DNA of 64,000 nt from Streptomyces pseudovenezuelae (GCF_001513955.1 NZ_KQ948147.1:506532-570531), one strand, 5' to 3'. Shown: positions 41,408-50,826, counted from the first letter of the stretch. Program-made: numbers and translations. Notes: generated from the sequence alone by a model not told the origin.

Positions 41408-42178
41408 TCAGGGCGTGGGGATGCCTGCGGGACGGGCCGGGCGGCCCAGGCGGACCGGCACGCCGGGGGAGTACAGGACGCTGACCGGGGCGTCGGCCGG
41501 GGCGGGCAGCCCGGCCGCGGTGACGAGGTCCTGCTCGCAGGTGAGCAGCTCGGCGCGGTACAGGGGCCAGCGCGGATGGTGGTTGGGCAGGTAGGCCAGC
41601 GGTTCGGGGCCGCCGAAGAAGGCGTTGTGCATGCCCCAGCGGGCGGTGAGGAAGTGCTCCAGGCCGGTCGGCTCCCCGATGCGTTCACCGGTCCGCACCG
41701 TGAGGAGGCTGCGGGCGCCGCGGGGGCCGGGCCAGCGACGTGAGCTGGTGTAGGTGACGGTGTCACCGGCCCTGCGGACGCTCATCCGCGACCACAGATA
41801 CGGCAGCCGGAAGCCGAGCCGTCCCATCACCACCGGGATCAGCCGGGAGGCGTCCATCGAGCGGAACACCACGCCCCGCCGTCCGTGCGCGTCCACCGAG
41901 TACAGGCGCACGTTGGTCTCCGGGAAGGTCCCGAGGTACGGCACCCCCGGCAGCCCCAGCCAGCCGACCCGGTGCATCCGGAAGGCGACCAGCCCGACGT
42001 AGGTGAGCCCGTCGTGCGTGTCGGGGACCGTGCCGCGCGGCAACAGCCCTGCCACGACCTCCGGTTCGACGGCCCAGTGGATGAAGGCGAGGTCGAGCCA
42101 CTGCTGGGTGAGCAGCGGGACCCCTGTGAGGGCGGGGGCGTCCGGGGTGACGGGAGTGGGGTTCGGCACGGGGTCCAC
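41408..42178 (-). CDS. DUF2071 (YqjF-like) protein
   Basis: A protein of about 256 residues of the DUF2071/YqjF family, which has an acetoacetate-decarboxylase-like fold and unknown function. Family blocks: LLTQQWLDLAFIHWAVEPEV, LTYVGLVAFRMHRVGWLGLP, FPETNVRLYSVDAHGRRGVV and FFGGPEPLAYLPNHHPRWPL. The frame is open to an ATG at 42241, but that codon sits in the loop of a perfect 18-bp terminator hairpin, so a start within the terminator is unlikely; the GTG at 42178 is my choice, though without a clear ribosome site. It lies 97 bp beyond the MMPL gene on the same strand. Confidence 0.78.
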   Translation of the reverse strand: MDPVPNPTPVTPDAPALTGVPLLTQQWLDLAFIHWAVEPEVVAGLLPRGTVPDTHDGLTYVGLVAFRMHRVGWLGLPGVPYLGTFPETNVRLYSVDAHGRRGVVFRSMDASRLIPVVMGRLGFRLPYLWSRMSVRRAGDTVTYTSSRRWPGPRGARSLLTVRTGERIGEPTGLEHFLTARWGMHNAFFGGPEPLAYLPNHHPRWPLYRAELLTCEQDLVTAAGLPAPADAPVSVLYSPGVPVRLGRPARPAGIPTP

Positions 42179-42220
42179 GGTGTCAGAGGCCGGAAGCGCC
42201 CCGCCGGGCGGGGACGGGGA

Positions 42221-42259
42221 ACGGCGTCCGCCGGGCCGCATCGGCCCGGCGGACGCCGT
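42221..42259 (-). terminator. strong terminator after the MMPL gene
   Basis: Perfect 18-bp inverted repeat (42221-42238 with 42242-42259) around a three-base CAT loop, all G/C-rich, 16 bp past the MMPL stop. It should separate the MMPL transcript from the DUF2071 gene. Confidence 0.8.
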
Positions 42260-42274
42260 CGTGTCGTCGCGGTG

Positions 42275-44446
42275 TCAGGAGCGGCGTCCGGCCGGATCGT
42301 GCACCGCGGTGTCCCGGTCACCGCCGGAGACCGGCACGGGGGCGGCCGGTGTCTCCTTCGCCCGGTCCGCGTGCCCCGGCCACCAGGCGGCGTGGCCGAT
42401 CAGGGCGGTGAGGCTGGGCGTGAAGAACATCGCCATGACGAAAGCGGCGACGGCGATGCCGAAGGAGACCGCGAAGCCCATCTCGGTGAGCAGGGCGTTG
42501 CCGGCCAGCATCATCGTGGCGAAGGTCGCCGCCAGGATGAAGCCCGCCGCGGCCACCGTGGGACCGGCGTGACGCAGCGCCATACCGGCCGCCTCGCGGG
42601 GTTCTCGGCCCTCGCGGGCCTCCTCCCGCAGCCGGGCGATCATCAGGATGTTGTAGTCGGTGCCGATGGCGACCACGAAGAGATACATGATCACCGGGAG
42701 CATGAACATCAGCCCCGAGTGCCCCTGGCCCTCCTGGAAGATCCACACCGTGGCACCGAGCGTCGCACCGAAGCCCAGGCCCACCGACGCCATCAGGTAC
42801 AGGGGGGCGACCACACTGCGCAGCAGCAGCCCCAGGATGAGCATGATCAGCGCGGCGGCGACGGGGAACACCGTCCGGTAGTCGTGGTTGACCGCCGTGT
42901 CGATGTCCTTGAAGATCGAGGACATGCCGCCGACCAGGGCCTCGGTGCCGTCCGGGGCGTCGGCGTGCGCCACGTCGCGGACCCGGCCCACCGTCTCGAT
43001 GGCCTTGTCCGTCGACGCCTCGTACTTGAGGGTGACGGTGAAGTCCGCGGTGGTGCCGTCCTTGCTCGCCTGCGACAGACGGGCGTTCGCCACACCGTCC
43101 ACGGCCCCGAGCTTCTTCGCGTACGCGTCGAAGACCGTGGTGTCGATCGGCTTGCCGTCGGTGCTGGACAGGTAGACGTCGGTCGGTGCGGCGGCACCGG
43201 CCGAGTACGCCTTCTGCATCTCGTCCTGGACGACCATCGACTCCTTGGTCTTGGGCATGGAGCCGGACGCCAGGTCGAACGTGGCGTTGTAGCCGAACGT
43301 CCCGAGCGACAGCGCGACCAGGATCAGACCCGAGAGCCCGGCGGTGAGCGCCGGACGGTTCCGCACCCCGCGGCCCAGCGCGGCGAACCGGGCGTTCTCC
43401 GGCTCGCGCTGCCAGGACTTGGACGGCCAGAACACCTTCGGGCCGATGAGCGAGACGACGGCCGGGATCAGTGTCAGACCCGCGATCAGAGTGACGGTCA
43501 CCGCGATCGCCAGTGCCGGACCCATCTGCTTGAGGAAGCCCAGCGTCGACAGGACCAGCGCGAGGAAGGCGATGATGACCGCGCCGGCGGCGGAGGCGAT
43601 GGCCTCACCGACCCGGTCGACCGCGTTGATCATGGCCTGCTTCGGCTCGTCGCCGAGGCGCAGACGTTCGCGGTAGCGGAACATCAGGAACAGGAAGTAG
43701 TCGGTGCCCACGCCGAACAGCACGACGATCAGGATCGACGAGATCGAGCTGTTGGCCTGGAGGCCGAAGAGCTTGGTGGCGTAGGCGATCAGCCCGTTGG
43801 CGATCGCGGACACCAACCCGATGGTGATCAGGGGCAGGAAGGCCAGGATCGGGGCCCGGAAGATGATCAGCAGGGTCACCAGGATGATGAGGAAGGTGCC
43901 GATGCCGATCAGTGCCTCGCCGCGCTTGGACGAGTCCTGCTGGTCGAGCGCCTGGGCGGCGGAACCGCCGAGCTTCACATCGAGGTTCGTGCCCTTGGCG
44001 AGCTGTTTGACGTCGTCGCGCAACACCTTCGCCGCGTCGGCCTGCTTGGGCTGGCCGGCGTTCTTGCTGTCCATCTGGACCAGGGTCAGGGCGTACCTGC
44101 CGTCCGAGGACGGCTGGCCGGGGACGACCTTCTGCACCTCGTCGATCTTCTTCTTGCCCAGCTCGGAGGTGATCCGGGCGACGTCCTTCCGGTCGGCGGC
44201 GGTCAGCTTGCCGCCGTCGGTGCGCTGGTACAGCGCGATAGCGGAGGGGGTGAAGGCGCTGGGGAACGCCCTCTCCTGGACCTGCGCCGCTTTGATGGAC
44301 TCGTAACTCTTGGGGAGAAAGCTGCTCTCGTCACTGTTCGAGGGCAGGCTCGGAGCGGTGGCCACGATCGCCACGGCTGCGATCAACCACGCAACGATCG
44401 TCCAGACGGGATGTCGGACGACAGCGTTGCCAATACTTCGGAACAT
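42275..44446 (-). CDS. MMPL-family RND transporter
   Basis: A 723-residue membrane transporter of the MMPL/RND group that exports lipids, siderophores or drugs in actinobacteria. Helix 1 is VWTIVAWLIAAVAIVATAP, followed by an external domain (about 40-170), then helices 2-6 with GVGTDYFLFLMFRYRERL, carrying the conserved GxxxDY motif, a second external domain (about 400-530) and helices 8-12 with a second VAIGTDYNILMIARLREE. The two Asp-Tyr pairs are the proton-relay residues. ATG 44446 has GGAGGA nine bases upstream; in-frame upstream codons run into an unrelated duplicated fragment. No TetR regulator or accessory gene is adjacent. Confidence 0.92.
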   Translation of the reverse strand: MFRSIGNAVVRHPVWTIVAWLIAAVAIVATAPSLPSNSDESSFLPKSYESIKAAQVQERAFPSAFTPSAIALYQRTDGGKLTAADRKDVARITSELGKKKIDEVQKVVPGQPSSDGRYALTLVQMDSKNAGQPKQADAAKVLRDDVKQLAKGTNLDVKLGGSAAQALDQQDSSKRGEALIGIGTFLIILVTLLIIFRAPILAFLPLITIGLVSAIANGLIAYATKLFGLQANSSISSILIVVLFGVGTDYFLFLMFRYRERLRLGDEPKQAMINAVDRVGEAIASAAGAVIIAFLALVLSTLGFLKQMGPALAIAVTVTLIAGLTLIPAVVSLIGPKVFWPSKSWQREPENARFAALGRGVRNRPALTAGLSGLILVALSLGTFGYNATFDLASGSMPKTKESMVVQDEMQKAYSAGAAAPTDVYLSSTDGKPIDTTVFDAYAKKLGAVDGVANARLSQASKDGTTADFTVTLKYEASTDKAIETVGRVRDVAHADAPDGTEALVGGMSSIFKDIDTAVNHDYRTVFPVAAALIMLILGLLLRSVVAPLYLMASVGLGFGATLGATVWIFQEGQGHSGLMFMLPVIMYLFVVAIGTDYNILMIARLREEAREGREPREAAGMALRHAGPTVAAAGFILAATFATMMLAGNALLTEMGFAVSFGIAVAAFVMAMFFTPSLTALIGHAAWWPGHADRAKETPAAPVPVSGGDRDTAVHDPAGRRS

Positions 44447-44575
44447 GCGGAAGGTCCTCCTGGGAAGGAAGATCACCGCAGCCCGGGGAGCGGTCCCTGG
44501 CATCGGCGACCCCCGGCGGTCCCCCAGGATCCCCCCGTGGGACCGGCCGGATAGTTGACTTGAGCTCTCATCGTA

Positions 44576-44583
44576 GTGATCAC
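44576..44583. promoter_or_regulatory. small GTGATCAC palindrome in the MMPL upstream region
   Basis: GTGATCAC is a perfect 8-bp palindrome about 130 bp upstream of the MMPL start, in an AT-richer patch (TAGTTGACTTGAGCTCTCAT). It could be part of an operator or promoter; no regulator is adjacent, so confidence is low. Confidence 0.25.
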
Positions 44584-44649
44584 GGGTGAAGATCGCTTGA
44601 CCGGGAGTCAGCCGGACCCTGGCTGATGCCGGGCGAGGGCGATGTGGAG

Positions 44650-44817
44650 GGTCGGAGGCGGTGTGTGCGGTGTCGCGGGCTTGCTGTTCGGGGCCGTCGG
44701 GGAGGTGGTTGATGTCCCGGCGGGTGCGGCTGAGGTGCTGGAGTCGGGTGGTGCGGGCGAGGCGCGCGGACTCGTAGCGGCGCAGGGCGGCTCGGGGGTC
44801 GTCGGGGGAGTCGGTCG
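44650..44817 (-). pseudogene. duplicated 3' fragment of an FAD monooxygenase gene
   Basis: This 168-bp stretch is about 95 percent identical to 44961-45128, 311 bp to the right, inside the 3' part of the adjacent monooxygenase gene. On the minus strand it encodes PDDPRAALRRYESARLARTT and SRTRRDINHLPDGPEQQA, the same C-terminal segment as the intact gene, then a different end. It has no start or cofactor domain. It is either a partial tandem duplication or the relic of a second monooxygenase. The remaining parts of the 44447-44895 gap contain no other gene that I can support. Confidence 0.75.
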
Positions 44818-44895
44818 GACCCTGCCCGGCGCCAGGCTGGGGAGGGCGATCCCCGCTCCCGGAGCCGCCTGGTCGTGCCAGATACCCGGTCGGGG

Positions 44896-46098
44896 TCAGG
44901 GGGCCTCGGTGAGGGCCTGTTCGGCGTCGTAGCCGTAGATCCAGCCGTTGGCCGCCAAGGGGTCGGAGGTGGTGAGGGCGGCGTCGCGGGCTTGCTGTTC
45001 GCGGCCGTCGGGGAGGTGGTTGATGTCCCGGCGGGTGCGGCTGAGGTGCTGGAGTCGGGTGGTGCGGGCGAGGCGCGCGGACTCGTACCGGCGCAGAGCG
45101 GCGCGGGGGTCGTCGGGGGAGTCGGCGAGGCAGCGGGCCAGCACCGCCGCGTCCTCGACGGCCTGGGCCGCCCCCTGTGCGAAGAAGGGAAACATCGGGT
45201 GGGCGGCGTCGCCGAGCAGCGTGATCCCGCCCCGGCTCCACCGGCGCAGCGGCGCCCGGTCCAGCAGGGCCCAGCGGCCAGGGGTGCCACCGGCCGCGAT
45301 CAGGGCCCGTACCCGTGGGTCCCAGTCGGCGAACTGGGCCCCGAACTCCTCGGGGGAGGCCGTCGCGCTCCAGGACTCGTGGGTGTGGTCACCGGCCGGG
45401 GCGACGGCGACGACGTTGATGGCTTCGCCACCGGCGATCGGATAGTGCACGAAGTGCCGTCCGGGCCCCAGCCAGACGGTGTGGGTCGGCCGCCGCGCGA
45501 ACTCCGGAGCTGTCGCGGCGGGCACCAGGGTGCGGAAGGCGCACAGCCCGGAGTGCTCCGGCGGGGCGGGCTCGGTGACCGCGCCTCGGACGACCGAGTG
45601 CACCCCGTCGGCGCCGATCACGACATCCGCCCGCGCCAGGCTGCCGTCGGCGAAGCGGAGCACCACACCGTCCCCGGCGGTCTCGTCGACCGACGTGCAC
45701 CGGGCGCCCAGCCGGATCCACTCGCCCGGCACGGCGGACCTGAGGGCGCTGAGCAGATCGGCCCGGTGCAGGCCGTAGGTCCGCTCGCCGTAGAGCCGCT
45801 CGCAGACGCCGGTGAGCTGCTCCACCGAGAGCACCGAACCGTCCGTCCAGCGCCGGAACTCCCAGGCGCGTTCCAGTGCCACGGCCCGCCGCAGGAACGG
45901 CCCCAGCACGCCGAGGCGACGCAGCAGCCGTACGACATTGGGGGCCGCCACCAGACCGGCGCCGACCTCGGCGAGCACGGACGCCTGCTCGTGGACCGTG
46001 GCCGTCAGACCCGCGCGCCGCAGGAAGCCGGCGGCGGCGAGACCGCCGATGCCACCGCCGACGACGGCGATCCGCGGACCGTGAGGGAGGGCGGGCAT
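44896..46098 (-). CDS. FAD-dependent monooxygenase (aromatic-ring hydroxylase type)
   Basis: A 400-residue class A flavoprotein monooxygenase. The N-terminal dinucleotide motif is IAVVGGGIGGLAAAGFLRRA; the middle has DVVIGADGVHSVVRGAV, the DG motif that binds FAD and NADPH; the later GDAAHPMFPFFAQGAAQAVE is the flavin-ribityl-binding GD motif. The domain order and length match the salicylate/6-hydroxynicotinate hydroxylase group; substrate unknown. The C-terminal segment PDDPRAALRRYESARLARTT is partly duplicated downstream. ATG start at 46098. The gene stands alone, divergent from icmF with 285 bp between. Confidence 0.88.
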   Translation of the reverse strand: MPALPHGPRIAVVGGGIGGLAAAGFLRRAGLTATVHEQASVLAEVGAGLVAAPNVVRLLRRLGVLGPFLRRAVALERAWEFRRWTDGSVLSVEQLTGVCERLYGERTYGLHRADLLSALRSAVPGEWIRLGARCTSVDETAGDGVVLRFADGSLARADVVIGADGVHSVVRGAVTEPAPPEHSGLCAFRTLVPAATAPEFARRPTHTVWLGPGRHFVHYPIAGGEAINVVAVAPAGDHTHESWSATASPEEFGAQFADWDPRVRALIAAGGTPGRWALLDRAPLRRWSRGGITLLGDAAHPMFPFFAQGAAQAVEDAAVLARCLADSPDDPRAALRRYESARLARTTRLQHLSRTRRDINHLPDGREQQARDAALTTSDPLAANGWIYGYDAEQALTEAP

Positions 46099-46323
46099 CC
46101 GTCCACTCTATGCGGCACCCGGCAGGTCCGCAGCAGGTGAACACCGTGCCAACGTCCGTCGGGTGGAGGGGATTTGCCGAGATGAGGCTGTATGCGGACA
46201 GGACGGCGAGGGGCGGGCGCCTGCGGATGCGGCCGTCGCCGCAGAGGACGAGCGGGCCCCCTGAGCACAGGGCCGTTCGGGTGTTCTGCTGTGCTTCTCC
46301 TCACCCGGCTCCCACAAATTTAC

Positions 46324-46339
46324 TAGGACGTCCTACTAT
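46324..46339. promoter_or_regulatory. palindrome and possible -10 element upstream of icmF
   Basis: TAGGACGTCCTA (46324-46335) is a perfect 12-bp palindrome inside ACTAGGACGTCCTACTAT. The right end overlaps TACTAT (46334-46339), which fits a -10 element about 45 bp before the icmF start. A repressor bound here would block the promoter. Nothing else recognisable lies in the 285-bp gap to the monooxygenase start. Confidence 0.5.
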
Positions 46340-46383
46340 TTTCTCAGCTCGCGTTCTTCGACGTGTCCTGGGAAGGCTCCGCC

Positions 46384-49300
46384 ATGAGCGATCTGCATCG
46401 CCCCGTCCACCCCGTCCGCCTGGTCACCGCCTCGGCGCTGTTCGACGGGCACGACGCCTCGATCAACATCATGCGACGGATCTTCCAGTCGCAGGGCGCC
46501 GAAGTCATTCACCTCGGCCACAACCGATCCGTGCGGGAGGTCGTGGACGCGGCCCTGGAGGAGGACGCGCACGGCGTGGCCGTCTCCTCCTACCAGGGCG
46601 GACATGTCGAGTACTTCGAGTACCTGGTGGCCTCGCTGCGGAAGCAGGGCGCGGAGCACATCCGGGTGGTGGGCGGCGGCGGCGGAGTGATCGTGCCGGA
46701 GGAGATCGCCCGGCTCCGGGAGAGCGGGGTGACGATCTTCTCCCCCGAGGACGGTCAGCGACTGGGTCTCGCGGGCATGGTGAACTCGGTCGTCAAGGAC
46801 TGCGACTTCGACCTCTGGGACGGCAGGCCGGCCGACCTCACCGCGGTGCTGACCGGTGACCGGTTCGCGATCGCCCGCGCCCTGACCGGCGCCGAACTCG
46901 GCAAGCTGCCCGAGGAGTTCCGGCGCCAGCTGCGGGCCACGGCGGCCGCGCGGAACGTTCCGGTGCTCGGCATCACCGGCACCGGCGGTTCCGGGAAGTC
47001 GTCCCTGACCGACGAACTGGTACGACGGTTCCGCGTCGACCAGCGGGACGGCCTGCGCATCGCCGTGATCGCGGTCGACCCGACCCGTAGGCGGGGCGGT
47101 GGGGCGCTGCTCGGTGACCGGATCCGGATGAACTCCCTGGACGGCGAGCGGGTGTTCTTCCGCAGCCTCGCCACTCGCGGCAGCCGCGAGCTGCCCGAAC
47201 ACCTCTCCGACGTGATCGACGTCGTGAAGGCCGCCGGATTCGACCTGGTGATCGTGGAGACCCCGGGCATCGGCCAGGGCGACGCGGCGATCGTGCCGTT
47301 CGTCGACGCCTCCCTGTACGTGATGACTCCGGAGTTCGGCGCGGCCTCGCAGCTGGAGAAGATCGACATGCTCGACTTCGCCGACGTCGTGGCGATCAAC
47401 AAGTTCGAGCGGCGCGGCGCCAAGGACGCCCTGCGGGACGTGGGCCGCCAACTCGTCCGCAACCGAGAGGCGTTCGGGAAGCGGCCCGAGGACATGCCCG
47501 TGTACGGCACCTCCGCGGCCACCTTCAACGACGACGGGGTCACCGCGCTCTATCAGCACCTCAAGGACACTCTGGCGGAGAAGGGCCTGCCGCTGTCCGA
47601 GGGGGCGCTGGAGCGGGCGGACGTACGCCACTCCTCCGGCATCCGCCAGGTGGTTCCCGCCGACCGGGTGCGCTACCTCGCCGAGATCACCGACGCCGTC
47701 CGCGGCTACCACGCCGAGACACTGCGACTGGCCGAGCAGGCGCGGCGGGTCCAGCGGCTGCAGATGGTCGAGGGCGAGCTCGCCGACGCCGGCCTGGACT
47801 CCGAGGACGTGCGGTCCCTGCTGACCGAGGCGCGCCGGCAGCTGCCGTACGAGATCACGGAGCAGATCACGAACTGGCCCTCGGTGATCGCTTCTTACTC
47901 GGGTGACGAGCAGGTCGTGAAGGTCCGCGACCGGGAGATCCGCACCAAGCTGACCCGTGAGTCGCTGTCGGGCAACAAGATCCCCCGCGTCGCCCTGCCC
48001 CGCTTCACCGACCACGGCGAACTGGTCCGGTTCTGGCGGGCGGAGAACCTGCCCGGTCACTTCCCCTTCACCGCCGGGGTGTTCCCCTTCAAGCGCGACG
48101 GCGAGGACCCGGCCCGCATGTTCGCCGGGGAGGGTGATCCCTTCCGTACCAACCGCCGATTCAAGCTCCTGTCGGAGGGCCAGCCGGCCACCCGCCTGTC
48201 CACCGCCTTCGACTCCGTCACCCTCTACGGCCGCGACCCCGACGAGCGCCCCGACATCTACGGCAAGGTCGGCACCTCCGGCGTCTCGGTGGCCACCCTG
48301 GAGGACATGAAGGCGCTCTACGACGGCTTCGACCTGGTGGCGCCCACGACCTCCGTGTCCATGACGATCAACGGACCCGCGCCGGCGATCCTGGCGTTCT
48401 TCCTCAACACCGCGATCGACCAGCAGACCGAGCGGTTCCGTGCCGAGGAGGGCCGCGACCCCTCGCCCGAGGAGACGGCCGAACTGCGCGCGCACGCGCT
48501 GGCGAACGTGCGCGGCACCGTGCAGGCCGACATCCTCAAGGAGGACCAGGGCCAGAACACCTGCCTGTTCTCCACCGAGTTCTCCCTGCGGATGATGGCC
48601 GACATCCAGGAGTGGTTCATCGCCCACCAGGTCCGCAACTTCTACTCGGTGTCCATCTCCGGCTACCACATCGCCGAAGCCGGCGCGAACCCCATCAGCC
48701 AGCTCGCCTTCACCCTGGCCAACGGCTTCACCTACGTCGAGGCCTATCTCGCCCGCGGCATGCGCGTCGACGACTTCGCCCCCAACCTGTCGTTCTTCTT
48801 CTCCAACGGCATGGACCCCGAATACTCCGTGCTCGGCCGGGTCGCCCGCCGTATCTGGGCGGTCGCGATGAAGGAGAAGTACGGCGCCGGCGAGCGCAGC
48901 CAGAAGCTGAAGTACCACGTCCAGACCTCCGGACGCTCCCTGCACGCGCAGGAGATGGACTTCAACGACATCCGCACCACGCTCCAGGCGCTCATCGCCA
49001 TCTACGACAACTGCAACAGCCTGCACACCAACGCCTACGACGAGGCCGTGACCACCCCCACCGAGGAGTCCGTCCGCCGGGCCCTGGCCATCCAGCTGAT
49101 CATCAACCGGGAATGGGGCCTCGCGATGAACGAGAACCCGCTCCAGGGGTCGTTCATCATCGACGAACTCACCGACCTGGTCGAGGAAGCCGTGCTTCAG
49201 GAGTTCGAGCGGATCAGCGAACGCGGCGGTGTGCTCGGGGCCATGGAGACCGGCTATCAGCGCGGCCGTATCCAGGACGAGTCGATGCTCTACGAGCAGC

Positions 49301-49614
49301 GCAAGCACGACGGTTCCCTGCCCCTGATCGGCGTCAACACCTTCCGCAACCCCCACGCCGACACCGCCGAGCCCGGCGTCGTCGAACTCGCCCGCGCCAC
49401 CGAGGAGGAGAAGCAGTCCCAGCTGGAGCGGGTACGGGACTTCCACGCCCGCCACCACGACGAGGCCCAGGCCGCCCTCGCCGCCCTCAAGGACGCGGCG
49501 GTACGGGGCGAGAACGTGTTCGCGGTGCTCATGGACGCCACCCGGGTCTGCTCCCTCCAGCAGATCACCGAGGCCTTCTTCGAGGTCGGCGGCCAGTACC
49601 GGCGCAACGTCTGA
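46384..49614 (+). CDS. icmF: fused isobutyryl-CoA mutase IcmF
   Basis: A 1076-residue fusion of three domains. B12-binding domain at about 10-145 with the cobalamin ligand His in DGHDASINIM (His 23). A MeaI-type GTPase chaperone at about 165-415, P-loop GTGGSGKSS, with NKFERRGAKDAL where most G proteins have NKxD; NKFE-type sequences are, as I recall, usual in IcmF. A radical mutase TIM barrel from about 560 to the end (VSMTINGPAPAILAFF, VSISGYHIAEAGANPISQLA). It interconverts isobutyryl- and n-butyryl-CoA with adenosylcobalamin; the GTPase loads and protects the cofactor. It links valine catabolism and butyryl-CoA supply. ATG 46384 has GGGAAGG seven bases upstream. Monocistronic, ending at a strong terminator. 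Confidence 0.95.
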   Translation: MSDLHRPVHPVRLVTASALFDGHDASINIMRRIFQSQGAEVIHLGHNRSVREVVDAALEEDAHGVAVSSYQGGHVEYFEYLVASLRKQGAEHIRVVGGGGGVIVPEEIARLRESGVTIFSPEDGQRLGLAGMVNSVVKDCDFDLWDGRPADLTAVLTGDRFAIARALTGAELGKLPEEFRRQLRATAAARNVPVLGITGTGGSGKSSLTDELVRRFRVDQRDGLRIAVIAVDPTRRRGGGALLGDRIRMNSLDGERVFFRSLATRGSRELPEHLSDVIDVVKAAGFDLVIVETPGIGQGDAAIVPFVDASLYVMTPEFGAASQLEKIDMLDFADVVAINKFERRGAKDALRDVGRQLVRNREAFGKRPEDMPVYGTSAATFNDDGVTALYQHLKDTLAEKGLPLSEGALERADVRHSSGIRQVVPADRVRYLAEITDAVRGYHAETLRLAEQARRVQRLQMVEGELADAGLDSEDVRSLLTEARRQLPYEITEQITNWPSVIASYSGDEQVVKVRDREIRTKLTRESLSGNKIPRVALPRFTDHGELVRFWRAENLPGHFPFTAGVFPFKRDGEDPARMFAGEGDPFRTNRRFKLLSEGQPATRLSTAFDSVTLYGRDPDERPDIYGKVGTSGVSVATLEDMKALYDGFDLVAPTTSVSMTINGPAPAILAFFLNTAIDQQTERFRAEEGRDPSPEETAELRAHALANVRGTVQADILKEDQGQNTCLFSTEFSLRMMADIQEWFIAHQVRNFYSVSISGYHIAEAGANPISQLAFTLANGFTYVEAYLARGMRVDDFAPNLSFFFSNGMDPEYSVLGRVARRIWAVAMKEKYGAGERSQKLKYHVQTSGRSLHAQEMDFNDIRTTLQALIAIYDNCNSLHTNAYDEAVTTPTEESVRRALAIQLIINREWGLAMNENPLQGSFIIDELTDLVEEAVLQEFERISERGGVLGAMETGYQRGRIQDESMLYEQRKHDGSLPLIGVNTFRNPHADTAEPGVVELARATEEEKQSQLERVRDFHARHHDEAQAALAALKDAAVRGENVFAVLMDATRVCSLQQITEAFFEVGGQYRRNV

Positions 49615-49623
49615 TCCACGCCG

Positions 49624-50744
49624 TTACGACAGTCGCCGTGAGCCGGGAGGCAGCACCCCCGGCTTCACGGCGACTGTCCCGATGCCGTGCCGGCTCCGCC
49701 GCCCACCGGTGAGGAGGACCAGCGCCGCTACGACGACCGTCAGGACACCGCCGCCCGTCACGGTCCACGGGACCCCGAGGGCGGCGCCTGCCGTACCGTG
49801 CAGGAGGTCGCCCAGGCGTGTCCCTCCGGCCGCCACCACCGTGTCGATCCTCTGGAGCCGGCCGCGCACGCCGTCAGGACGGCCGTCTGCAGCACCGTCT
49901 TCCGGAAGACCCCGAGCGCGAGGAGCGCACCGCCGGCCAGGAGCAGCCATACCACGGCTGCGGGCAGTGAGCGTGCCGTCCCGAACCCCGCGACCGCCAG
50001 GCCCCACGTCCCGGCGGACACCGCCACCGCGACACCGTGGCGGTGGACGCGGGTGAAGGCCCCGGAGACCAGCGCGGCCAGGACACCACCGGCCGGCCGA
50101 GGGACAGGGCGGCGAAGTCGCAGAGATAGATCCTCAGCAAGACCTGACGTGACATCACCATCCGTATGCCGTAAGCAATCTGACGCAGCACCGGCTCGTG
50201 CCGTCGCTCACCGCCGCGCTCCGCGGGGCAGCGCGGGCAGCCGCCACACCGCCCACACCGTGGCGCAGACGGCGACCGAGTCCGCCAGATACAGCGTCCC
50301 GCTCCCGATGGCCGGCAGCAGACCACCGGCCAGCAGCGGTCCGGCGACCCCGGCCGACAGCAGGACCATCGACTGCAGGGCGTTGGCGGCGGGAAGCAGC
50401 TCGGGGCGCACCAGACGCGGTGTCACGGCCCTGCTCACCGTGGAGTTGGCGCCGAACAGCGCCTGCGGCGCCCCCACCAGCACGAGCAGTGCACCGACCG
50501 ACCGGAGATCCGCCCGCGCCTGCGCCCACAGCAGCAGAGACGTCACCCCGATGCCGGCCGCGGTCGTCAGCAGCACCCGCCGCCGGTCCCGTACATCGGC
50601 GAGCGCCCCGGCCCACAGCGCCGCCGCGGCCATCGGGGCGAGGCCCACCCAGGCCGACGAACCGGAGAACGGGTAGATCTGCAACGGGACGACGAACGCG
50701 GTCAGTTGAGCCCCGAGGGCGGTCACGATCTCCGCGGCCCACAC
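49624..50744 (-). pseudogene. MFS transporter, frameshifted and truncated
   Basis: On the minus strand a 12-helix MFS permease of the EntS/MFS_3 type is spread over three frames. From 50744: ALGAQLTAFVVPLQIYPFSG, LADVRDRRRVLLTTAAGIG, TVSRAVTPRLVRPELLPAAN and LADSVAVCATVWAVWRLPAL. Then another frame: LRQIAYGIRMVMSRQVLLRI and YLCDFAALSLGRP. Then SAGTWGLAVAGFGTARSLPA and GVFRKTVLQTAV, and finally GRLQRIDTVVAAGGTRLGDL with VPWTVTGGGVLTVVVAALVL. The pieces join in the order expected of the family. At least three frameshifts and a missing N-terminal helix make it non-functional. Confidence 0.78.
49628..49678. terminator. long hairpin after icmF
   Basis: GACAGTCGCCGTGA pairs perfectly with TCACGGCGACTGTC, and the stem continues with GCCGGG/CCCGGC past a one-base bulge. 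It starts 14 bp after the icmF stop and also covers the end of the opposing MFS pseudogene. Confidence 0.8.
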
Positions 50745-50826
50745 CCAAGGTCAACCGACGAGGGCGCGCACCCGGGCGAGCAGAGGCCGCGCAACGGCAG
50801 TCCAGGACGCCGGCGGTTGCCCGGCG

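Noticed and set aside
44580-45290. Minus-strand Pro/Arg-rich frame with internal protein repeats
   Set aside because: The apparent protein repeat is just the out-of-frame reading of the duplicated monooxygenase fragment.
46336-49458. A very long open frame antisense to icmF
   Set aside because: It is the mirror frame of a strongly biased high-GC gene; it shows no family motif and icmF on the other strand is unmistakable.
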